Source: CAYPHJ01 sp964410485 (GTDB lineage: Bacteria > Desulfobacterota > Binatia > UBA9968). Taken from it: 64,000 nt of DNA. Made by a program: the position numbers and the translations under genes. A model generated the notes under the pieces. The model was not told the DNA's origin and searched no databases. It worked only from the letters and a program-made list of their open reading frames with translations. The stretch spans positions 1 through 64,000 of the forward strand of contig CAYPHJ010000009.1 in NCBI GenBank assembly GCA_964410485.1, read 5' to 3'. Numbering within the stretch: the first letter of the stretch is position 1; each line of letters starts with the position of its first letter. Shown here piece after piece: positions 24,972-34,379 of the stretch.

Positions 24972-26201
24972 ATGCGTTTCGCGCCGACACCCTGGTTCAT
25001 TGCCGCGCTCGCCTTTCTGATTCTTGGCTTCACCCGTGGTTTACACTCTTCCTTTGGCGTTTTCTATGTTGCGCTTCTCGATACCTTTGCCTGGAGCCGC
25101 GGGGCCACAGCGGGCGTTTTCTCGGTAGTCCTCGTCGTCGATGCGGTGCTGTCGCCTCTTGTCGGCCATTTTCTCGATCGTTTCGGCACCAAGAAAATCG
25201 CTGTTGCGGGTTGTCTGATTCTTGCCGGCGGACTCTTTCTCAGCAGTTATATCAACAGCCTGTGGCAGTTTTATGTCTTCTTCGGACTCATCGCGGCGAT
25301 CGGCATCACATTTACCGGCATGGTACCGCACGTCTTTTTGATCTCGGAGTGGTTTGCTTCAAAACGCGCGTCAGCCATTGGTTTGGTGTTTGCGGGTTCG
25401 GGAGTCGGCATTCTGATCCTTGCTCCGCTTAGCGACCGGCTGCTGTCAAATTGGGGATGGGCGGCGGCTTTTCAAACGTTCGGAGCGGTCGTACTGCTGC
25501 TACTGCTGCCGTTGGTGTGGATCTTTTATCAGCCTGGCCCGCACAGCGAGAGACAGCGGGTGCGTAAAAATTCGCAAACCCTCCCAAACCAGTGGACGGC
25601 AAAGTTGGCTTTGCACAGCCTACAGTTTTGGTTGCTTTTTTTCGCGCGGGTGTGCGCGGCTTCCGGTACGACCGTCATTGTGACTCACCAGGTGGCACAT
25701 GTGGTCGATGTCGGATTTTCCACATTCTTGGCGGCGTCGATTTTTGGTCTTGCGGGGATTACCAGTAGCTTTGGGCGGGTCATTTTCGGTTTTGTCGCAG
25801 ACCTTCTGACGAAACAGGCGGCCTATACGCTGAATATCGCGATGACGATCGTGGGTGTGGGCGCTCTCATGATTCTGCGGGACCCAAGTCAAACCTGGCT
25901 TTTGTACGTTTACGTCATATTTTTTGGCATCGGTTTTGGCTCTCGCGCCGTTATTTTTTCGGCGCTCACCGCAGACATTTTTGCCGGCAGAGGTTTTGGA
26001 TCGATCCTCGGCTACTCGACCGTAGCCGTGGGTATGGGAGGCGCCGCCGGCTCTTGGCTGGGAGGCGCCCTTCATGATTGGACGGGCAGCTATATCGTTT
26101 CGTTTGGTCTCTCCGCCCTGGTTCTCGCTGTCTCCGATCTCTGCATCTGGCTTGCTACCGTGCCTAGGGTGACGGCCTATGATCAAAGATTGTGGAGATA
26201 A
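24972..26201 (+). CDS. MFS transporter
   Basis: 409 residues with twelve predicted helices. The motif GHFLDRFGTKKIAV lies between helices 2 and 3, EWFASKRASAIGLVFAGSG in helix 4-5, and a central loop around residue 190-205. It is the same general branch as the carrier at 7817-9130. Divergent from the UbiD decarboxylase with 93 bases between starts, so likely regulated with it and a candidate importer of that pathway's substrate. Confidence 0.85.
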   Translation: MRFAPTPWFIAALAFLILGFTRGLHSSFGVFYVALLDTFAWSRGATAGVFSVVLVVDAVLSPLVGHFLDRFGTKKIAVAGCLILAGGLFLSSYINSLWQFYVFFGLIAAIGITFTGMVPHVFLISEWFASKRASAIGLVFAGSGVGILILAPLSDRLLSNWGWAAAFQTFGAVVLLLLLPLVWIFYQPGPHSERQRVRKNSQTLPNQWTAKLALHSLQFWLLFFARVCAASGTTVIVTHQVAHVVDVGFSTFLAASIFGLAGITSSFGRVIFGFVADLLTKQAAYTLNIAMTIVGVGALMILRDPSQTWLLYVYVIFFGIGFGSRAVIFSALTADIFAGRGFGSILGYSTVAVGMGGAAGSWLGGALHDWTGSYIVSFGLSALVLAVSDLCIWLATVPRVTAYDQRLWR

Positions 26202-26212
26202 ACAAGGTAGCA

Positions 26213-26260
26213 ACCGTTCCAATCGTTCCAACTGTTTCAGCGGTTCCAATCGTTTCAAGG
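26213..26260. repeat. GTTCCAATC simple repeat
   Basis: Imperfect repeats of CGTTCCAA/CGTTTCAA words fill the short spacer before the DUF309 gene. An in-frame upstream extension of that gene would read this as Ser-Asn-Arg repeats, which argues that it is not coding. Confidence 0.55.
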
Positions 26261-26307
26261 AAGATTTGAACGGTGGGAGCGAAATTGGTAGTTTGTTTTT
26301 CGCACTT

Positions 26308-26661
26308 ATGGACAACTTGCTGCGCGAAGGCGTTGATCTGTTTAACGAAGGCCGTTTTTTTGAGTCGCACGAAAAATGGGAGACCTTTTATCAGGAGACG
26401 GAGGAAGTCAACAAGCCTTTTCTCGAGGCCTTGATTCAGCTTGCTGTGGCGTTTCGTCTGTTCCACGATCTTGGCGAAGTGAGAGGGCCGGTGCGCATGA
26501 TCTATCAAGCCTTGATCCGTCTCGAGAACTACCCCTCGGCGTTTCTTAAGATCCGCGTCGATAAGCTCTGCTCCAGGATGGAGACATGGGCGAAAGCGGC
26601 CGAAGGCGCAAGAGCGTCCGCCAGTATTCCCAAGATCCCCCTGCAACGATTCCGTTTATGA
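26308..26661 (+). CDS. DUF309 domain protein
   Basis: 117 residues. The family core is present: GVDLFNEGRFFESHEKWETFY (the HExxW-like SHEKWE), then FLEALIQLAVAFRLFHD. All-helical, cytoplasmic, function unknown. ATG 26308 is chosen because the longer frame from 26179 reads through a simple repeat. Its stop overlaps the start of mfd (ATGA), so the two are translationally coupled. Confidence 0.75.
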   Translation: MDNLLREGVDLFNEGRFFESHEKWETFYQETEEVNKPFLEALIQLAVAFRLFHDLGEVRGPVRMIYQALIRLENYPSAFLKIRVDKLCSRMETWAKAAEGARASASIPKIPLQRFRL

Positions 26662-29600
26662 GTCAACCCGGATTACGCGATAAGCTCCAGCGCTTCATTG
26701 ACGGGAAATGGCCGGGTCCCAAACGTATTCAGGGCGTTCAAGGCGGGGCACGAGCCTACGTCATGTCTCTTGTCGCCGAGCGCGCTCGGCGACCGATTCT
26801 TGCCATCACAGGAACTGCGCGGGAGGCGGAGAATCTTTACACTGATCTCTGTTTCTTTTTGGGCGAGGATGGCACGCTGCCGGCGGTGCGAAAGCGTGTT
26901 CACCTCTTGCCATCTTGGGAGGTGCTTCCATTCGAAAAACTCTCTCCCCATCCCGGTAACGTTGCCGCCCGGCTCGAAGCGCTCTACAAGATTATCGAGG
27001 AGTCCGCGCCCGTCCTCATCACCACTCCTGCCGCGCTCATGCAAAAAGTCATTCCGAAGCAGGCGATGAAACAGTCCTATCTCTATCTGGTTGCCGGCCA
27101 GGAGCTGCCGCGCGATGATCTCCTCGAGCATCTGGTGCAATGGGGATTTCAAAATGTTCCATTGGTGGAGGAGCGCGGCGATTTTAGCGCTCGCGGCGGC
27201 ATCGTCGATCTATTTTCTCCCGGCTACGCGCGCCCGTTGCGACTGGAGTTCGACGGCGAGCATCTGGCTTCGATCCGGGAATTCAGCCCCGCCAATCAGC
27301 GCTCCGAGCGCTTGCAGGAAGACCTTTTGCTGCTGCCGATGAAGGAATTTTCTCTGAAGCATGCCGGCATGGACGGCGTCCTGCGCAAAATTGACCAGCG
27401 CGCCGCGGAGTTGGAGATCGATCGCCGCGAGAAGAACATTTTGCTGGATTCTTTGCGCGAGGGAATTCCGTTTCCAGGAATGGAGTTTTTGTCGCCCTAC
27501 TTTTATCCCGAATTGGCGCCAATCTATTCTTATTTGCCCGTTGATACCTTGCTATGGGTGGATGCGGTGGATCACGTGGAGGCCGAAGTCGAACGATTCG
27601 CCCGGCTGGCATGGGAGCGCAGCGATCGCGCCAAGGAGGAGCGCCGATTGATTCCTCCCGTGGAGGAACTCTATTTGAGCGAGTATGACTGGCGTGAAGC
27701 AGTGGGGGCGTTTCCTCAGCTGCATGCTGAATCGCTGGTTCTGCTCGCCGCTTCAGAACGGGGTCAGGAGTCGACGCTTACGGTCGAGTCCTTTCTGACT
27801 CATGATGTCCGTCACGAGGCCGCCGCGCACAGTAAAGAGCTTTCGTTGGCGCCGCTTGTTGATCGTGTCAAGAGTTGGGAAGGCGAGCGCGTTTATTTTG
27901 CCGTGCCGACTCGCGGCGATGCGGGCAAGCTCAGGGACCTTTTGAGCTATCACGGTTTGGAAGTTTCGATCGTGACTGAGCCGGTTCCTTCTCTGCTTGC
28001 TCGCGCCGATCTTCCACGAGCTATCATCTGCGGCCAATTGAGCCAAGGCTTTCGGTTGCCGGATGCGGGTCTAATCCTGCTCACTTTCGATGAGATTTTC
28101 GGCACCAGAAAAAAACAGCCCATCTTATCCGGCAAGAGCCATCCCAGCCATTTCATTACCAGCCTGAGCGAGCTCAAACAGAATGATCATGTGGTTCATA
28201 TCGATCACGGCATCGGTATTTATCGCGGGCTCAAGTTTCTCGATGTTGGCGGCGTGCGCGGCGAGTTTCTCCATCTGGAATACGAAGGGGGCGACCGCCT
28301 TTATCTGCCAGTGGATCGCATCAATGTCGTCCAGAAATACATCGGCGCCGAGGGTGGCACGCCGCAGCTGGATCGGTTGGGTGGAACTACTTGGGAAAAA
28401 GTCAAGGCGAGAACGAGAAAGTCGATTCTTGCTATGGCTGAAGAGTTGGTGCAGCTCTACGCCCTGCGGCAGGCCCGAGAAGGCACCGCGTTTGCGTCGC
28501 CGGACGCGCTCTACCGCGAGTTTGAAGCAGCGTTTGAATACGAAGAGACGCCGGACCAGCAGCGTGCGATCGACGAGACGCTTGCCGATATGCAAACACA
28601 AAAACCCATGGATCGTCTGATCTGCGGGGATGTGGGTTACGGCAAAACCGAGGTCGCGATGAGAGCCGCTTTTCTCGCCGTGGAGGGCGGCAAACAGGTC
28701 GCTGTACTCGCTCCGACGACGGTCCTGGCGCAGCAGCACCTTCAGACGTTTCGACAACGCTTCCGCAACCACGCGGTGCGCATTGAGATGCTGAGTCGTT
28801 TTCTGACGACGAAAGAAGCGCAGCAGGTGCTGGAAGGCGCCGCCAAGGGGATTGTGGATGTCGCCATTGGCACGCACCGCCTCTTACAAAAAGATGTCGA
28901 GTTCAAAGATTTGGGCCTGGTAATTGTCGATGAAGAGCATCGTTTTGGCGTTGTACACAAGGAGAGACTGAAAAGACTGCGCCAACTGGTGGACGTGGTC
29001 AGCCTTACGGCAACTCCCATTCCACGCACCCTGCACATGTCGCTCATTGGCATCCGTGATTTAAGCATCATTGAAACTCCGCCGTTGGATCGATTGGCGA
29101 TTCAGACCTACGTCACGCGGTACGATGAACGGGTGATTCGCGACGCTATATTGCGCGAGCTCCAACGCGGAGGGCAGGTCTTTTTTCTCCACAATCGGGT
29201 CGAGACCATCGATCGCATGGCGCTGAAATTGGCCGACTTGGTGCCGCAGGCGAAAATGGCCGTGGCGCACGGTCAGATGCGGCCCAAGGACCTGGAAAAG
29301 GTGATGCTCGATTTTTTGGAAACCAAGACCCAGGTCCTGGTCTGCTCCGCGATCATCGAATCCGGCCTGGATTTTCCCAACGCGAACACGATCATCATCA
29401 ATCGCGCTGACAAGTTTGGCCTGGCGCAACTCTATCAGCTGCGTGGCCGCGTGGGACGATCGAGCCGGCATGCGTACGCTTATTTGTTGATTCCGGGCGA
29501 AAGGGCAATTACTTCCGATGCTGAAAGAAGGCTGCGAGCACTGCAAGAGCTCGATGGTCTGGGCGGAGGATTCAAGCTCGCGCTGCACGATCTCGAGATC

Positions 29601-30206
29601 CGCGGCGCTGGCAATCTGTTGGGCGAGCAGCAGTCGGGCCAGATCGCCGCGGTGGGCTTCGAGCTCTACACCGAAATGATGGAAAAGGCCGTGCGCGAGC
29701 TGAGAGGGCAAGCGGTCCAACCGGAGGTCGAACCGGAGATTCGTTTAGGCATCCCGGCATACTTTCCCGATGACTACATTCCTGATGCGAACCAACGTCT
29801 TTACTTTTACAAGCGCTTGGCGAGCCTCAAAGAATCGCAGGAACTCAAGGATCTCAGGGAGGAGATCAGAGATCGTTTTGGCGCTTACGGCGCGGAGGTG
29901 GAGAACCTCTTTCTAGTCATGGAGCTTAGGCGCGTGCTAAAACAGTTTCTTGTGCGCCAGATCAGCGTCTCAGAAGGTCGAGTCTTTGTGCTGTTTCATC
30001 CCGAATCGCCGGTCAAGGTGGACAAGCTGTTGGAGCTGATCAGAAAGGAACCCATGCGATTCCGCTTGTCACCGGAGGGCCGCTTGTCTTTTGCGCCGCA
30101 CCAGCAGGAATGGGAGGCGCTTGTCGGCGAAGTGATCCGATGGCTGCACACGCTCGTCGATCTCCCGGCACAACGCGGCGCTGTGGTAGACCCGCTCCCC
30201 GCATGA
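26658..30206 (+). CDS. mfd: Transcription-repair coupling factor
   Basis: 1182 residues, normal Mfd length. The N-terminal UvrB-homology modules come first, then the RNA polymerase interaction domain (ELKQNDHVVHIDHGIGIYRGL near residue 510), the RecG-like translocase with Walker A GDVGYGKTEVA (~657), VDEEHRFG (~758), SLTATPIPRTLHMSL and the QLRGRVGRSSRHAYAYLL motif VI, and a C-terminal TRCF regulatory domain. It removes stalled RNA polymerase at DNA damage and recruits UvrA. Start by ATGA overlap with DUF309. Confidence 0.95.
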   Translation: MSQPGLRDKLQRFIDGKWPGPKRIQGVQGGARAYVMSLVAERARRPILAITGTAREAENLYTDLCFFLGEDGTLPAVRKRVHLLPSWEVLPFEKLSPHPGNVAARLEALYKIIEESAPVLITTPAALMQKVIPKQAMKQSYLYLVAGQELPRDDLLEHLVQWGFQNVPLVEERGDFSARGGIVDLFSPGYARPLRLEFDGEHLASIREFSPANQRSERLQEDLLLLPMKEFSLKHAGMDGVLRKIDQRAAELEIDRREKNILLDSLREGIPFPGMEFLSPYFYPELAPIYSYLPVDTLLWVDAVDHVEAEVERFARLAWERSDRAKEERRLIPPVEELYLSEYDWREAVGAFPQLHAESLVLLAASERGQESTLTVESFLTHDVRHEAAAHSKELSLAPLVDRVKSWEGERVYFAVPTRGDAGKLRDLLSYHGLEVSIVTEPVPSLLARADLPRAIICGQLSQGFRLPDAGLILLTFDEIFGTRKKQPILSGKSHPSHFITSLSELKQNDHVVHIDHGIGIYRGLKFLDVGGVRGEFLHLEYEGGDRLYLPVDRINVVQKYIGAEGGTPQLDRLGGTTWEKVKARTRKSILAMAEELVQLYALRQAREGTAFASPDALYREFEAAFEYEETPDQQRAIDETLADMQTQKPMDRLICGDVGYGKTEVAMRAAFLAVEGGKQVAVLAPTTVLAQQHLQTFRQRFRNHAVRIEMLSRFLTTKEAQQVLEGAAKGIVDVAIGTHRLLQKDVEFKDLGLVIVDEEHRFGVVHKERLKRLRQLVDVVSLTATPIPRTLHMSLIGIRDLSIIETPPLDRLAIQTYVTRYDERVIRDAILRELQRGGQVFFLHNRVETIDRMALKLADLVPQAKMAVAHGQMRPKDLEKVMLDFLETKTQVLVCSAIIESGLDFPNANTIIINRADKFGLAQLYQLRGRVGRSSRHAYAYLLIPGERAITSDAERRLRALQELDGLGGGFKLALHDLEIRGAGNLLGEQQSGQIAAVGFELYTEMMEKAVRELRGQAVQPEVEPEIRLGIPAYFPDDYIPDANQRLYFYKRLASLKESQELKDLREEIRDRFGAYGAEVENLFLVMELRRVLKQFLVRQISVSEGRVFVLFHPESPVKVDKLLELIRKEPMRFRLSPEGRLSFAPHQQEWEALVGEVIRWLHTLVDLPAQRGAVVDPLPA

Positions 30207-30216
30207 ACAAGACGGG

Positions 30217-30262
30217 CTTGAACCAAGGTCAAGGTTCCAGGGTTCACGGTTCAAAGTTAGAA
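30217..30262. repeat. GGTTCA-type simple repeat
   Basis: After mfd the words CAAGGTC, AAGGTTCCAGGG, TTCACGGTTCAAAGTT repeat imperfectly and can fold on themselves. Non-coding; same style as the repeats at 19359 and 34231. Confidence 0.5.
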
Positions 30263-30440
30263 CACAAACAGCGTCACTCGGGAAAACCCGTTGGCTTTCG
30301 TTGGCTGTTATGATACGCATGGCAAATAAGCCAGAAGTAAACATTTCGGGCAGTCACGGCTCAAGATCCTTTTTAAATAAACAATTGCAACCTCCAGCTC
30401 AGCCCACGAATTGACATGCAGAGGCCATAAGGAGTATTGC

Positions 30441-31682
30441 ATGAGGCAAATCGTAGAAAGCAGTCTCGTCTTCGTTTTTCTCCTGATGTTCCTCACAACG
30501 GGAGTAAACGCGAACATTGTCGACCGGCTGATTGCCGTTATCGACGGCGAGCCCTATACGCTGCGCTATTTGGGATCCTACGCCAAAACCAAGATGAACC
30601 GCTCATTTCCTACGGGGGATCTGGCAGCCATCAACGATAACGATCGAGAGGTGCTAGAGCAGTTTCTCACGGACAAACTCCTGGAAGCAGAGGTGCGCGA
30701 AGCCGGGATTAGAATCGGCACGGCTCAGGTCGACCAGTACATCGAGCAGATCAAGAGCAGAAACCAATTGACCGATCAGGATCTCACCGAGCTGCTGAAG
30801 CATGAAGGGCACACGCTCGAGAGCTATCGGGCCTCCGTCAAAAGCGAGTTAGAAAAACATGAGCTCATCGATCGCCAGGTGAAGAGGCGGGTGAACATCA
30901 CCGATGAAGATGTCGAGCGCTACTACCAGCTCAACGCCGACAAGTATCGCGTCGATGATCGCGCCCGTTTGCGGCACATCTTGTTGCCTCTGGAGCGGAG
31001 CACAACCGAGGAAGAGGCTCAAAGGGCGATGAGTAAAGGTCGGGAGTTATACAAACGGATCAGGGCGGGCGAAGACTTCGCGGAGCTCGCCCGGCAATTT
31101 TCTCAGGGTGCCGGATACGCTGATGGCGGCGATATCGGCTGGGTGCGTCGCGGAACTTTGTTGAGTTCGCTTGAAGATGTCGCATTTGACAAACTGGCTC
31201 TGGGTCAGGTGAGTGAACCGTTCCGCACCAGCATGGGTATTCATATCGTTAAGGTGGAGGCTCGCGACAAAGGTAGCTTGGTTCCGCTTGCCCGCGTGGC
31301 GCCAAAGATCAAGGAAGATCTCTACGGCAAAATTATGGAAGAGCGTTTTGCCAAATGGGTGAAAACGGACCTGCGGCGAAAACACCGGGTTGACGTAAAA
31401 ATTCCGGGCGTGGAGTTCAAGGCCGAAGATTCGAAGGAAGGTACCGTCGACCAACTCCTGGCCAGATCGACGCGATTAAATCGCCGGCAGGAACGGAGTT
31501 TTCTCAGCTATTTGAACCCGTTTTCCTATATAACCAGTGAGACGCCTATCGAAGAAGCCGATCCCACCAGCCCGCTTTACGGTAAGAACGTGGTGAGCAT
31601 CTTCGGTGTTCCCCTGTTCACACGGGATGTCATAGAGGAGGTTCCGGACGTCTTGTCCGAACCCGGCCCCGCGACTCGGTGA
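30441..31682 (+). CDS. SurA/PpiC-type periplasmic peptidyl-prolyl isomerase
   Basis: 413 residues: a signal peptide (hydrophobic SLVFVFLLMFLTTGVNA), a SurA N-terminal chaperone region (VDRLIAVIDGEPYTLRYL, then FLTDKLLEAEV), and one parvulin domain near residues 165-270 (ARLRHILLPLE ... GEDFAELARQFSQGAGYADGGDIGWVRRG). A long tail follows, including a second VVSIFGVPLFTRDVIEE segment. It assists folding of outer-membrane proteins. AAGGAG before ATG 30441 fixes the start. Its position before pdxA matches the surA-pdxA order of many proteobacteria. Confidence 0.88.
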   Translation: MRQIVESSLVFVFLLMFLTTGVNANIVDRLIAVIDGEPYTLRYLGSYAKTKMNRSFPTGDLAAINDNDREVLEQFLTDKLLEAEVREAGIRIGTAQVDQYIEQIKSRNQLTDQDLTELLKHEGHTLESYRASVKSELEKHELIDRQVKRRVNITDEDVERYYQLNADKYRVDDRARLRHILLPLERSTTEEEAQRAMSKGRELYKRIRAGEDFAELARQFSQGAGYADGGDIGWVRRGTLLSSLEDVAFDKLALGQVSEPFRTSMGIHIVKVEARDKGSLVPLARVAPKIKEDLYGKIMEERFAKWVKTDLRRKHRVDVKIPGVEFKAEDSKEGTVDQLLARSTRLNRRQERSFLSYLNPFSYITSETPIEEADPTSPLYGKNVVSIFGVPLFTRDVIEEVPDVLSEPGPATR

Positions 31683-31843
31683 CAAGGCTTCGCGTCCAGA
31701 GCGTCGGCGAGCTTTGATTTCCCTTCAGTCCAATCAGCTTTAACAGGCGACATTTCGCATAGGCGTGTTGTTGCTGCTCTTGCCTCCGTTTGTCGAAGCG
31801 GGGATAATCAGGGCGATGCGTATTCGGCAAATAGACAATTTCA

Positions 31844-32869
31844 ATGGCAACTAAGCCGATTGTCGCCGTGACCATGGGCGATCCGGCCGGTATTGGTCCG
31901 GAAGTCGTGGTGAAGGCACTCGGGCATCCGGCCGTAAAGCGGGCGTGCTACCCGGTGGTTTTGGGTGACTGGCAGGTCCTTCAAAGAACGCAAGCACGAA
32001 CAAATGGCGCGCCAAAACTCATCTGTTGGCGTCCCGGGCAGCCGCTCTTGCCTTTGCTTCGTCTTGAAGGAAGTCATGTAGTTTTCCCGCTTTCGTCTTT
32101 AACGTTAAAGGAATCGCGGCCCGCCACGCCGTCAAAGGCTGCGGGTCATGCCGTATACCGGTATATCGTCGTGGCGGTGAAACTGGTGCTCTCCGGCGTG
32201 GCCGGTGCTATTGCCACGGCTCCGATCAGCAAAAGCCTCCTCCGAAGCGCGGGTTACAATTATCCTGGACACACGGAGTTGCTGGCGGAACTGAGTCGGA
32301 CGGTGGAGTGTCGCATGATGTTGCTAGGCAAGAAGCTGCGCGTTGTCCTGGTTACGGGACACGTCGGATTCCGCCAAGTTACCCGTTGCCTCACGCGAGG
32401 GAGTATAGGCGCGACGCTGGCATTGACGGATCGGAGCTTGCGGGAGTTGTTTGGCATTGCGCGTCCCAACATCGCCGTGGCGGCTTTGAACCCACACGGC
32501 GGGGAAGAAGGTATTTTCGGCAGCGAGGAAAAAGAAACTATCGTACCGGCGATTCAAGCCGCACAGCGAGCCGGCATGAGAGTTTACGGACCCTTTCCTG
32601 CTGACAGTCTCTTTTATCGGGCGGCGCGGGGAGACTATGATGCAGTCGTGTGCATGTACCACGATCAGGGACTGATTCCTTTGAAGCTGCACCATTTTTT
32701 TGGCGGTGTGGCGCTGACATTAGGACCGCCGTTCATTCGAACCTCGGTCGACCACGGCACGGCTTACGACATTGCGGGGAAAAACCGCGCGGATGACTCG
32801 AGTATGAGAGAGGCAATTCTGCTTGCGGCCGCGCTGGCGAGACAGCAGAACAGGCGGAGGAAACAATGA
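31844..32869 (+). CDS. pdxA: 4-hydroxythreonine-4-phosphate dehydrogenase
   Basis: 341 residues. PdxA marks: VTMGDPAGIGPEV at the front, TAPISKSLLRSAGYNYPGHTELLA, the metal His residues in VTGHVGFRQV, CMYHDQGLIPLK and SVDHGTAYDIAG. It is a step of the DXP-dependent pyridoxal phosphate route. It follows a SurA-like gene and its stop overlaps the next start (ATGA), giving an operon. Confidence 0.93.
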   Translation: MATKPIVAVTMGDPAGIGPEVVVKALGHPAVKRACYPVVLGDWQVLQRTQARTNGAPKLICWRPGQPLLPLLRLEGSHVVFPLSSLTLKESRPATPSKAAGHAVYRYIVVAVKLVLSGVAGAIATAPISKSLLRSAGYNYPGHTELLAELSRTVECRMMLLGKKLRVVLVTGHVGFRQVTRCLTRGSIGATLALTDRSLRELFGIARPNIAVAALNPHGGEEGIFGSEEKETIVPAIQAAQRAGMRVYGPFPADSLFYRAARGDYDAVVCMYHDQGLIPLKLHHFFGGVALTLGPPFIRTSVDHGTAYDIAGKNRADDSSMREAILLAAALARQQNRRRKQ

Positions 32870-34221
32870 ACCCGTCGATCTTTCGAGAGTACGACATCCG
32901 GGGTTTGGCGGAGACGGACTTCGACCAAGAATTCGCACTGTTACTTGGCAAAGTGCATGGCACAGTCATACGCGAGGGCGGAGGCACTCGAGTGGCAGTA
33001 GGGCGGGATTGTCGTGCCACCTCAAATTCGTATGCTGAGGCGGTGATTGCCGGGATGTCGGCTACGGGATTGCACGTTTACGATATTGGAGTTTGTCCTA
33101 CGCCGTTACTTTACTTTTCTTTGTATCACCTCGGTCTCGACGGCGGCATTCAGGTCACTGCCAGTCACAATCCGTCGGAGTATAACGGGTTCAAGCTATG
33201 TACGGGCAAGGACACCCTTTACGGTAAAAGCATTCAGGAGATCCGCAGCAGAATGGAACGCCGGGAGTTTCACACACAGCCCGGAGGGAAAGTTGAAGCC
33301 TACGCGATCTTACCGCCGTATCAAGGATATCTGCTGCGCGACGTACCGAAGTTAGCCCGGCCTTTGAGGGTCGTCGTGGATGCCGGCAGCGGCACTGCCG
33401 GTCCCGTGGCGCCATCTATTTTCCGTCAATTGGGGTGCACGATATGGGAAATTGCGTGCGTGCCGGACGGGAATTTTCCCATCCACCATCCCGATCCGAC
33501 GGTGCCCGAGAACCTTGAGCTACTGATTGAGAAAGTAAAGCAGGAAAAAGCCGATCTCGGCATCGCCTATGACGGCGATGCCGACCGCATCGGTGCCGTG
33601 GACGAAAAAGGGAAGATTTTGTGGGGGGACGAGCTATTGGTCCTGTTCTCACGCGATGTTCTCGAACGTAATCCCAACGCCATCATCATTTCCGAGGTGA
33701 AATGTTCTCAGCGCCTGTATGACGATATTGCAAAAAGCGGCGGCCGGCCCATTATGTGGAAGGCCGGTCATTCTCTACTGAAAGCCAAGATGAAGGAAAC
33801 CGGTGCACTTTTGGCCGGTGAGATGAGCGGCCATATGTTTTTTGCGGAGCGTTATTTCGGCTACGACGATGCAATTTACGCCTCGCTTAGACTGTTGGAG
33901 ATTATGGCGACAGCCGGACGACCGCTGTCCACCCTCCTATCCGACCTGCCGCCAGCGGTTTCAACGCCGGAATTACGCGTTGACTGCGCCGACGATAAAA
34001 AATTTATTATCGCGCAGCGAGCGCAGGAATATTTTCGCCGCCATTACCCGGTCATCGATATTGACGGTGTGCGTGTGAAGTTTCCGGAAGGCTGGGGGCT
34101 CATTCGCGCTTCCAATACGCAACCCGCGCTGGTCTTGCGCTTTGAAGCAGCGTCGTGGGAAAAATTAAACGAGTACCGCGCGATCGTCGAAGACAAGCTG
34201 AAGGATCTCGAGACCGAGTAG
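32866..34221 (+). CDS. Phosphomannomutase/phosphoglucomutase
   Basis: 451 residues of the alpha-D-phosphohexomutase family. The phosphoserine loop is TASHNPSEYNG, the Mg site is YDGDADRIGAVD, the sugar-binding loop is GEMSGHMFF, and the phosphate-binding loop is RASNTQPALVLRFEA. It is closest in style to AlgC/ManB and makes mannose-1-P or glucose-1-P for cell-surface sugars. ATGA overlap with pdxA. Confidence 0.92.
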   Translation: MNPSIFREYDIRGLAETDFDQEFALLLGKVHGTVIREGGGTRVAVGRDCRATSNSYAEAVIAGMSATGLHVYDIGVCPTPLLYFSLYHLGLDGGIQVTASHNPSEYNGFKLCTGKDTLYGKSIQEIRSRMERREFHTQPGGKVEAYAILPPYQGYLLRDVPKLARPLRVVVDAGSGTAGPVAPSIFRQLGCTIWEIACVPDGNFPIHHPDPTVPENLELLIEKVKQEKADLGIAYDGDADRIGAVDEKGKILWGDELLVLFSRDVLERNPNAIIISEVKCSQRLYDDIAKSGGRPIMWKAGHSLLKAKMKETGALLAGEMSGHMFFAERYFGYDDAIYASLRLLEIMATAGRPLSTLLSDLPPAVSTPELRVDCADDKKFIIAQRAQEYFRRHYPVIDIDGVRVKFPEGWGLIRASNTQPALVLRFEAASWEKLNEYRAIVEDKLKDLETE

Positions 34222-34230
34222 GGGCCAATG

Positions 34231-34290
34231 CCGGGTTCCGGGTCTCGCGTTTCGGGTGTCGAGTTTGGGAGGGAACCTGAAACCTGAAAC
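34231..34290. repeat. GGGTTCCGGGTCTCG / GAACCTGAAAC repeat
   Basis: The spacer between the mutase and uvrA holds degenerate words of the GGGTTTCGGGT and CCTGAAACCTGAAAC kind, roughly inverted to one another. Common style of non-coding repeat. Confidence 0.5.
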
Positions 34291-34379
34291 AGTTGTCTGT
34301 GCCATCGTCCCTCCAGGACCCACCGTCCGATCCAAGATACCGCATTTGTCGCTGCATGCACGAGCAATCCGGGGTAGGA

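Noticed and set aside
28125..28877. A 250-codon ORF on the minus strand
   Set aside because: Antisense to the mfd translocase domain; no recognisable protein.
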